Shown here: positions 59,338 through 64,000 of the stretch, one piece after another
Position numbering within the stretch: the first letter of the stretch is position 1
Layout: every line of letters begins with the position of its first letter
Origin: Golubevia sp. BC0850
Taxonomy: Eukaryota > Basidiomycota > Exobasidiomycetes > Golubeviales > Golubeviaceae
Length of the DNA stretch: 64,000 nt
Assembly: GCA_012976225.1 (NCBI GenBank)
Contig: JAAVVG010000023.1
Span: 310,001 to 374,000, forward strand
Direction: 5' to 3'
Notes under the pieces: generated by a model
Seen by the model: the letters and a program-made list of their open reading frames with translations, nothing else
Databases searched by the model: none
What the model was told of the DNA's origin: nothing
Position numbers and translations under genes: made by a program

Positions 59338-60439
59338 GTAAGTCTTCAATACTCCTTGCTCCTCTATTTGATCGAAGGATGGCATGCTAACCTGTCTCTC
59401 AGCTCATGACCCATCTCTCTCTCTCCCATCTGCATTTTCATGTCTCTTCTTTTGGAAGAGCTCATTCCTAGCTGTTTCACTCTCAAGTCTATGTCTAGAG
59501 CAGTTCTCTTCCAGGATCCTAATCCTCCTCATCGCCATTCATCTCATACAACCTCTCCTTATTGGCGATCCTGTCGTTTCTGCTCATCTCCCTTTCGTCC
59601 TCAAACTCTCCATAACCCCAAACGAATCAAGCTCCTCTTCGAGACTTTAAGTGCTCAACCCTTTGGACTATATTTAGAAAGGATTGAAACTCTAGAAAGG
59701 ATACTCTTAAGACACGAGCGACAGAAACTAACTCGTCACGAGAAATCAGAAGTTGGAAAGACGACCCTTTCCGTTCTAAGACCTAGTCTCCCTTCTCAAA
59801 TCTGTGCTACAGCTCGAACTTCACTTTCTCTTGTTTTCTATCTCGTCTCTTTTCTGCTCATCGTTCGATGGAACCTTTGACCGTCAATCTCAGGTTCGAC
59901 TTTCAAGGGTGAGAGTTGTCGATGCGGATAACATTCTGGTGACGAGTCTCTGCTTTCGTAAGACTCAAAGGGAGGACCAACAGCACCTTACCCTATGAAC
60001 TTCGATCTCGCTCTCCTTTAATCGTTACCGGATCTACAGTCTCAATTGAAGAACGGTGCAAATTAGTGCGGGTGAGGCGGTGAGGTCACTTGGGTCCTGT
60101 TTTGTTGCTCAGTCACTCTTCTTCAGACGAAAATGTCATACATAAAGATGTGAATGTTTTAGAACTTCTTTTCTCCTCTGCCTGGGATGCTGATCTTGGA
60201 GCGAAAGTCATCCAAATCAAGGGGGCCAGGGAAGAGGTGGAAGACGACGATCTCTCGCAGACGGACCGGTCTCCCTTCTCGCCTCACCTTCCTCCACCCT
60301 TCCTCTTTCTATCTCTTTTGGCTTCAACTCTCAGTGGGAGTATCATCTTTTGAAACATCTTCTAGCCATTCATAGCGCCTCAGGAGTCAACTTTCCAGAG
60401 AGCGAGATCCTATAAAGGCTAAGACTAATCCAATCTATC
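59338..60439. promoter_or_regulatory. Relic-containing region and Kex1 upstream DNA
   Basis: 1.1 kb between the F-box remnant and Kex1. An open frame at 59440-59880 starts with ATG but shows no domain. A TATAAAGG element lies at 60411-60418, 22 bp before the proposed Kex1 start. Any exon carrying a Kex1 signal peptide would be expected here, but I could not find one in phase. Confidence 0.4.
60411..60418 (+). promoter_or_regulatory. TATA-like element upstream of Kex1 frame
   Basis: TATAAAGG lies 22 bp before the ATG at 60440. If it is the promoter element, the transcript leader would be nearly absent, which fits poorly; if the first exon lies further upstream it is chance. Confidence 0.3.
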
Positions 60440-63305
60440 ATGGTACCTCCCCCTTCCTTCTTCCCTCCTCTTGGGGAAGTCTCACCATTAATGCCACGAT
60501 ATCCAATTCCAGCAACTTCTTCATCTTTTTTCGTTCCTTCAATTCCCTCATTAGACAATTCCACTCAACTCACAACTTACGCTGGTTCTCTTCCTGCCAG
60601 ACCTGGAGCAGCAGATAACGCCTACCTCTACTTCCTATTACTGAGAGCTAGACATTCAACTGGAACTAAAAGGAAACTAATCATTTGGTTTAATGGTGGG
60701 CCTGGCTGTTCAAGTTTCGATGGTAGCATGATGGAGATTGGAGCTTGGAAACCAGATGGAAAGGGCGGATTGAAATGGGCTACTGTAGGTGGAGCTTGGA
60801 ATGAATATGCTGATGTACTGTTCTGTGAGTATCAAAGATCTCATTCCGGATATCTAACCTGATGTAGTAGGCGCAAGAGAGAAGAGTGATTGAGCTAGCT
60901 TGTTGGGTCGTTTGAGCTTCCTACTGCTGGCTGGAAGTACAAGTGGCTCAAGACAGAGAACAGTCCCCTTGTCCTCTCGTCAGCTATCTGTTGACTGGAT
61001 CCTCAACTTCATCAAAAACTACAAGTTAACTAGTAGCTCAGGAGGGAAAGAGGAAGGGAAAAAATCTAGGCTGCGAAGCTCTCGCTGGCTAAGGCTATCT
61101 AGCTTCCTCCTCCAAGCATTTAGTCCAAGTCCAACTGAATCTAATGGAGGCCCTTTGAACAACGTTCTCGTTTGGTCGCAGATTCTGATCCTGTTCTCAA
61201 TCTTCACATCCTCCTTAAAGTGGACCAACCAGTTGGAACAGGTTTCTCCTACGTCAATACCAATGCCTACGTCAAATCAGTTCCTCAAGCTGCCGATGAG
61301 GTCCTTTATTTCCTCAAGCGATTCGTTGAAGTCTTCCCTGAGTTCGCTAGAGGGAATGGAGCTGATGTCTACCTGGCTGGAGAGAGTTTGTGAGTTTGAT
61401 CTAGTTCAATACAACTTGGCTCCAGCTCTTACTCTTGCCTCCCTTTCCCTTTCCTTTCTTTAGCGCTGGACAGTAGTGAGTTTCTAGTAAAATCGATATG
61501 ACTCGAGAGAACTGAAAACTGCTTCTGACATAGAACCTTCGTCTCCACTGCGCTGTTTCGACTGCAGCATTCCTTACACTGCCGAAGCGATTCGAAAGGC
61601 TGGAAACTCGTCACCTGTGGATCTGGTAGGACTGGCGATTGGGAATGGTTTCATAGATCCTAGGGCTCAATATGGCTCAGAGCTTGACATGCTAGTCAAA
61701 GCTGGAGTTTGGCAGACGAGTAGCAAGGTGAGAACATTCGAGAGATGAAGAGAGAACCCACAACGATTCGAAACTGACTTCTCTCTCCCCGATTCTCCTC
61801 CTTCTAAACTTCGTCCTTCTGATTCATAGGAGTACAAAGAAGCCAAAGTGATAGTAGATGACTGCCAGAGGATCTTAAGTGAGACGAAAGGGAACCCTCG
61901 ACATGTTGGACGCTGCGAGTCAATTCTCAGCCATATTCAAGATCTGTCAAGGACTAAGTGAGTTGAATTTCGGTTCATCGAAAGTCTTTATCTCTAAAAC
62001 GTTGATTCTCTACTTATTTTGGTCATCGTTTCTTCCCATCTCTTCCAGGGCCGATGGAAAGGACATGTGTATTAATATCTACGACGTCAGGCTCTCGGAT
62101 ACTTATCCATCTTGTGGAATGCATTGGCCGACAACTCTCTCAGCAACTTATGACTATCTCAAGAGACCAGATGTCAGGAAAGCTTTTCACGTCGATGAGA
62201 TCTCCAAACCTGAAGCTTGGGTCGAATGCAGCAATCGAGTTCACACTTCTCTTACAGATGGAAGTACAACTCAAGCAGCAGTAACGCTACTCCCTGGTCT
62301 CCTGCAGAGTGGAATGGAGATTATGCTCTTTGCTGGAGATCAAGATCTTATCTGCAATCACCTTGGAGTTGAAAGATTGGTGGAGAATTTGAATTGGGGT
62401 GGGTCCAAAGGGTTTTCGGTGAGTTTTGAAAAGGAGGTTTCCTTCTTTCTGCTGTTCTCAAAGTTCTTGATTGAACTTTCTCCTCTTCTACCCCATGTCC
62501 TCAGTCCTCATCTACCGAGCAAGAATGGCTCGTCAATAACACTGTGGCTGGATCTTGGCGTTCAGAAAACGGTCTGACCTATGTCAGAGTTGCTGGAGCT
62601 TCTCATATGGTAGGAGTCGATGTTCCGATTCAATCTCATGATATGATGCTTCGGTTCATGAAGGTCGATCTGCTAGGAGCTGCTGGTCCGAACGGAAGGA
62701 TTCCAAGTAGAGTGGGAGAAGCTGCTGATAGGCAAGTTCTGATAGGCGGAGGCGGAGCTGTTGACGATAGACCTATGATTCCAGGAGTGGATGGGAAAAG
62801 TGAGGAGCAAGTGGCGGAAGAAGCTAAATGGGCTGCTTATTAGTGAGTATTCAGTCGAGAAGCCTCAATGAGGGACCTCCCTTTCTGGCTAATTTGTGCC
62901 CTCTCTACTTCTACTTTTCCCATCAGTAATGCTGGTTCAGCGGCTCTCGTCTTTCTTCTTCTAGCGGTTTCTGCTGGAGTCTTCATTCTCTTCCGGTTGA
63001 GACGTAGAGCAAGAGCGAAATCTGGAGTTAGACTTGGAAGCGGTTTAGGAAGAGGTGGGTCGAATGGAATGAACGATGAAGCTCACGAGCTGGAACATCT
63101 TGTTGAAGAACCAGAAGAAGAAGAGGAAGAAGATGAAAGGGATCAAAAAGATGGGAATAGGTGGAGCGATGGAACTTATAGGCAAGGGGATAACAATCTA
63201 GAGGCTGAGGGAAGTGGCTCGAATGGTAATGGTGGAAAACTTGAACATAGTCAAGAGATCTTTGACGTTGGGAATGAAAGTGATGAGAGTGAAGGGAAGA
63301 GGTAG
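60440..63305 (+). CDS. KEX1: Kex1-type pheromone-processing serine carboxypeptidase
   Basis: Eight exons, 60440-60824, 61221-61389, 61464-61475, 61568-61727, 61830-61957, 62049-62418, 62505-62842 and 62927-63305, join in phase to 646 residues. Kex1 removes C-terminal Lys/Arg from peptides after Kex2 cleavage in the trans-Golgi. Visible landmarks are the [10 protein letters not shown] oxyanion region, [10 protein letters not shown], the nucleophile GES-FAGQY (Ser184), the Asp in LFAGDQD (381-384) and His442 in [10 protein letters not shown] transmembrane helix at ~524-544 is followed by an RLRRRAR stop-transfer and an acidic tail, as in yeast Kex1. Exon 3 is only 12 nt and sits one codon after the catalytic serine. 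No signal peptide is visible at the proposed start; an acceptor-like site at 60512 suggests that the true first exon may lie upstream. Confidence 0.9.
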
Positions 63306-63700
63306 AGGGATGAAAGTGAGGAAGCATACTTTTTTATTGATCTCTAGTCGTCTTTTTGTATCTTACTCAAGCAACTTAATTGAAAGAACACAAAGCTCTA
63401 TCACCTCTTCGCACACATCCCTTGTAGTCGTCAGAATAATTCCTCTTTTCTCTTCCAGTGATGTCTCTCCTTCCTTTGCGAGCAAAAAGAACGATCGAAC
63501 ATTTTGCTAGCTTTCAACTTGAACATCCGGCGATCAATCTGGTCAGTGGTACCCAGAATCCATGAATCAAAAACTCAACACAGCATGCTAATGAAGAAAA
63601 GAAGCAGTCTAAATTTACAATACTTTTCAAAAGCCATCCCTCAATTTCTCCCACCTCTCAAGACCTTCTACAAACTGGAAGCCCATCAGAACTCTTCCTC
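63306..63700. other. Convergent intergenic region, Kex1 / Tsr1
   Basis: 395 bp between two 3' ends. No gene or repeat seen. Confidence 0.5.
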
Positions 63701-64000
63701 TCATCCCTGCATTTCCTCATCTCCATCTCCATTCCCATTTGATTCTCCATCTTTCTTCGCTGCTTGCTCAGCTTCCATCTCTACCCAACCCAGCCTAGTA
63801 TCCTCTACCAAACCTCTCTGATCTCCATTCAAAGCCGGAATTGAAGTTGAGCCTTGAGTCAAGAGCGGCATCTCATCTCTGGAATCCTTGTAGAGTGCAG
63901 ACCACCTCGGATAGACTCGTTTGTAGAGAGTCAACTGAATAGTGTCCATTTGATTAATTGGACCGTCGAAATGAGCTTTGAAGTATCCATGAGTTCCAAG
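63701..64000 (-). CDS. TSR1: Tsr1 ribosome-biogenesis factor, C-terminal 99 residues (runs off right edge)
   Basis: The visible end, read from 64000 down to a stop at 63701, begins [20 protein letters not shown] followed by [17 protein letters not shown]. This is the conserved C-terminal block of Tsr1 (FDGxxxxxDTxxxxLYKRVFPKW), a GTPase-like factor of the Bms1/Tsr1 family that binds pre-40S particles and blocks premature subunit joining. A non-conserved acidic tail (about 50 residues, ending DGDEEMQG) follows. The frame is open to the edge, so the rest lies outside the window. Confidence 0.88.
   Translation of the reverse strand, partial: LGTHGYFKAHFDGPINQMDTIQLTLYKRVYPRWSALYKDSRDEMPLLTQGSTSIPALNGDQRGLVEDTRLGWVEMEAEQAAKKDGESNGNGDGDEEMQG

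Noticed and set aside
59440-59880. 146-codon plus-strand open frame with an ATG
   Set aside because: No recognisable domain, surrounded by decayed F-box sequence; overlapping frames are equally open. Treated as part of the relic region.
1-64000. Search for a transposon, virus-like element, CRISPR array or toxin gene
   Set aside because: No reverse transcriptase, integrase, transposase, terminal repeats or spaced direct repeats were recognised anywhere in the window.

Overview
This is nuclear DNA of a basidiomycete fungus. Almost every gene is split by short introns with GTRAGT donors and CAG/TAG acceptors, genes are dense and on both strands, and coding capacity includes fungal families (Zn2Cys6 regulator, CYP53 P450, Kex1 carboxypeptidase, Yhm2 carrier, mitofissin). 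GC content is moderate. A member of Pucciniomycotina or a neighbouring yeast-like lineage is my guess; the sequence does not settle the class. I see no virus-like element, transposon, CRISPR array or bacterial-style operon.

Layout. 1-6 kb: the 5' part of an FAD amine oxidase running off the left edge, a monocarboxylate-porter MFS transporter, a possible F-box/LRR relic and a seven-helix membrane protein. 5.7-16.2 kb, all minus strand: a y4iL-type catalase-like haem protein, a very large serine-rich protein ending in an Hsp20 domain, and a CYP53 (benzoate 4-hydroxylase type) P450 in seven exons. 16.6-22.9 kb, plus strand: an F-box protein, secreted dipeptidyl peptidase 5 and a METTL7-type methyltransferase. 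23.6 kb: an intron-bearing tRNA-Ile(AAU). 25.5-27.2 kb: a mitofissin (Atg44/Mdi1) divergent from an unknown membrane protein. 28.5-32.5 kb: a Zn2Cys6 transcription factor. 33-39.3 kb: the Yhm2 citrate/oxoglutarate carrier (minus) and an unknown 707-residue membrane protein (plus). 39.7-45.6 kb: a Sac3/GANP mRNA-export scaffold. 45.9-49 kb: an unknown tail-anchored protein and an HDHD3-like HAD protein. 49.3-51.6 kb: a probable Rec114 meiotic protein, divergent by 133 bp from a nine-exon Maf nucleotide pyrophosphatase. 53.9-63.3 kb: glutamine synthetase, a second F-box protein with a decayed partial copy behind it, and Kex1, which contains a 12-nt micro-exon beside the catalytic serine. The right edge holds the C-terminus of Tsr1 (minus).

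These are ordinary chromosomal neighbours, not one pathway. Housekeeping functions (Gln1, Yhm2, Sac3, Tsr1, Maf) alternate with fast-evolving F-box genes, secreted or membrane peptidases and catabolic enzymes. Exon boundaries were placed by hand from splice consensus and reading-frame continuity; where all phases close, the model is given high confidence. The most interesting items are the Kex1 micro-exon, the giant Hsp20-tailed protein, the probable Rec114, the two stop-free in-frame introns, a gene with an unexplained frame change near 47.03 kb, and the unknown 707-residue membrane protein. I did not find convincing evidence of an undescribed multi-gene system.
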